Source: Siphonodentalium dalli (lineage: Eukaryota > Mollusca > Scaphopoda > Gadilida > Siphonodentaliidae). From it: a DNA stretch of 64,000 bases. The number at the start of each line of letters is the position of its first letter. Positions within the stretch are counted from its first letter, which is position 1. The position numbers and the translations under genes were made by a program. The stretch covers positions 210,350,355 through 210,414,354 of the forward strand of contig CP136063.1 in NCBI GenBank assembly GCA_032622095.1, written 5' to 3'. This document shows, one piece after another, positions 63,778 to 64,000 of the stretch. Under the pieces are notes generated by a model, which was not told where the DNA came from, ran no database searches, and was given only the letters and a program-made list of their open reading frames with translations.

Positions 63778-64000
63778 GTTCCGGGTCCAACTATATTGGA
63801 CAGGCTACTAACCGCTGACTATTCACGGGCGCGATCCCACTACTGCTTGACACGGGGACTTTTGCCTGCTGCGTTTCCGCCCTGGGCCGGTACGTCCCTC
63901 CTTAGACAACCTGACCACACGAGGCTCCCCAAGTGTGACCATATTGATGCCAAGCTTAGTGCGGACGCCCGATCGACATAGACCACCGGCTAGCAGTGAC
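63778..64000 (-). ncRNA. 7SL: 7SL RNA gene, copy 88, cut by the window end
   Basis: The 3' 223 bases are present (S domain and 3' end) with majority sequence. About 76 bases of the 5' Alu domain, with the A and B boxes, lie beyond the window. Confidence 0.9.

Larger units (their letters stand above)
1..64000 (-). repeat. Tandem array of 7SL RNA gene units, 732-733 bp period
   Basis: The repeat begins again at 11, 744, 1477, 2210 and so on to 63745. There are 87 complete units and two partial ones, all in the same orientation. Unit length is 733 bp up to 26398, 732 bp from there to 35182, 733 bp to 41786 and 732 bp to the end. Exceptions are the unit at 13205 (732, one base lost), at 39580 (740, seven bases gained) and at 54962 (731, one base lost). 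Each unit is a roughly 299-bp minus-strand 7SL gene plus a roughly 434-bp spacer. Units usually differ by only a few bases, so the array is young or strongly homogenised. Strand is given for the genes. Confidence 0.98.
42283..64000. repeat. Spacer family D block (copies 58-88)
   Basis: Units are 732 bp. They share G at 508 and 511, a six-T run and the CATTTG junction with family B, but have C at 349 and A at 543 like families A and C. This is the most uniform block: only copies 68, 71, 76, 81 and 87 show changes inside the gene. Confidence 0.9.

Noticed and set aside
1-64000. A CRISPR array or bacterial repeat system.
   Set aside because: The repeat is over 700 bp with no short repeat-spacer alternation and no cas-like gene, and the unit holds a eukaryotic-type SRP RNA.
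1-64000. An assembly artefact from looping over one unit.
   Set aside because: Units carry many private variants, indels and ordered family blocks, which a simple loop would not create. Copy number could still be over- or under-estimated.

Overview
The whole window is one head-to-tail tandem array. It holds 87 complete units of 732-733 bp (one of 731, one of 740), preceded by 10 bases of the previous unit and followed by 256 bases of an 88th. No single-copy DNA is visible, so the array runs past both ends. Units differ from each other at only a few bases.

The array is not an anonymous satellite. On the minus strand, each unit carries a full-length 7SL RNA gene, the RNA of the signal recognition particle (SRP), of about 299 nt. 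I recognised it by comparison with animal 7SL recalled from memory. The shared blocks include CAGTAGTGGGATCGCGCC, GGCATCAATATGGT, CTAAGGAGGG, ACCGGCCCAGG and CGGAAACG, in the right order and spacing. The fold is also kept: a helix 4 loop, helix 5, a GGAG-capped helix 6 and a GAAA-capped helix 8. Where the bases differ from human, several stems still pair. A-box-like and B-box-like internal promoter elements lie near the 5' end, and three T4 runs follow the 3' end, as expected for RNA polymerase III. About 434 bp of non-coding spacer separates one gene from the next. The open reading frames in the repeat are by-products of homogenised repeats and are not proposed as genes.

The S domain looks metazoan, and the distance from human suggests an invertebrate, but the species cannot be named from this window.

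Layout: spacer family A, 733 bp, about 1-26580 (copies 1-36 and most of the copy 37 gene); family B, 732 bp, about 26736-35183; family C, 733 bp, about 35520-41786; family D, 732 bp, about 42283-64000. Families differ in a T run, a CAAATG/CATTTG junction and a few spacer bases. Smaller shared haplotypes overlay the blocks: one four-marker haplotype occurs six times in A, and an interleaved multi-unit pattern occurs in D. This fits unequal exchange and gene conversion. Of the 87 complete gene copies, 54 show no change from the majority sequence as read. The others carry one to five changes, some of them in the SRP54-binding or SRP19-binding helices. Copy 55 has a short inverted templated insertion.

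All copies point the same way and would yield the same RNA. The array is therefore best read as a 7SL counterpart of tandem 5S rRNA gene clusters, or as a satellite grown from a 7SL gene. Sequence alone does not show how many copies are transcribed.
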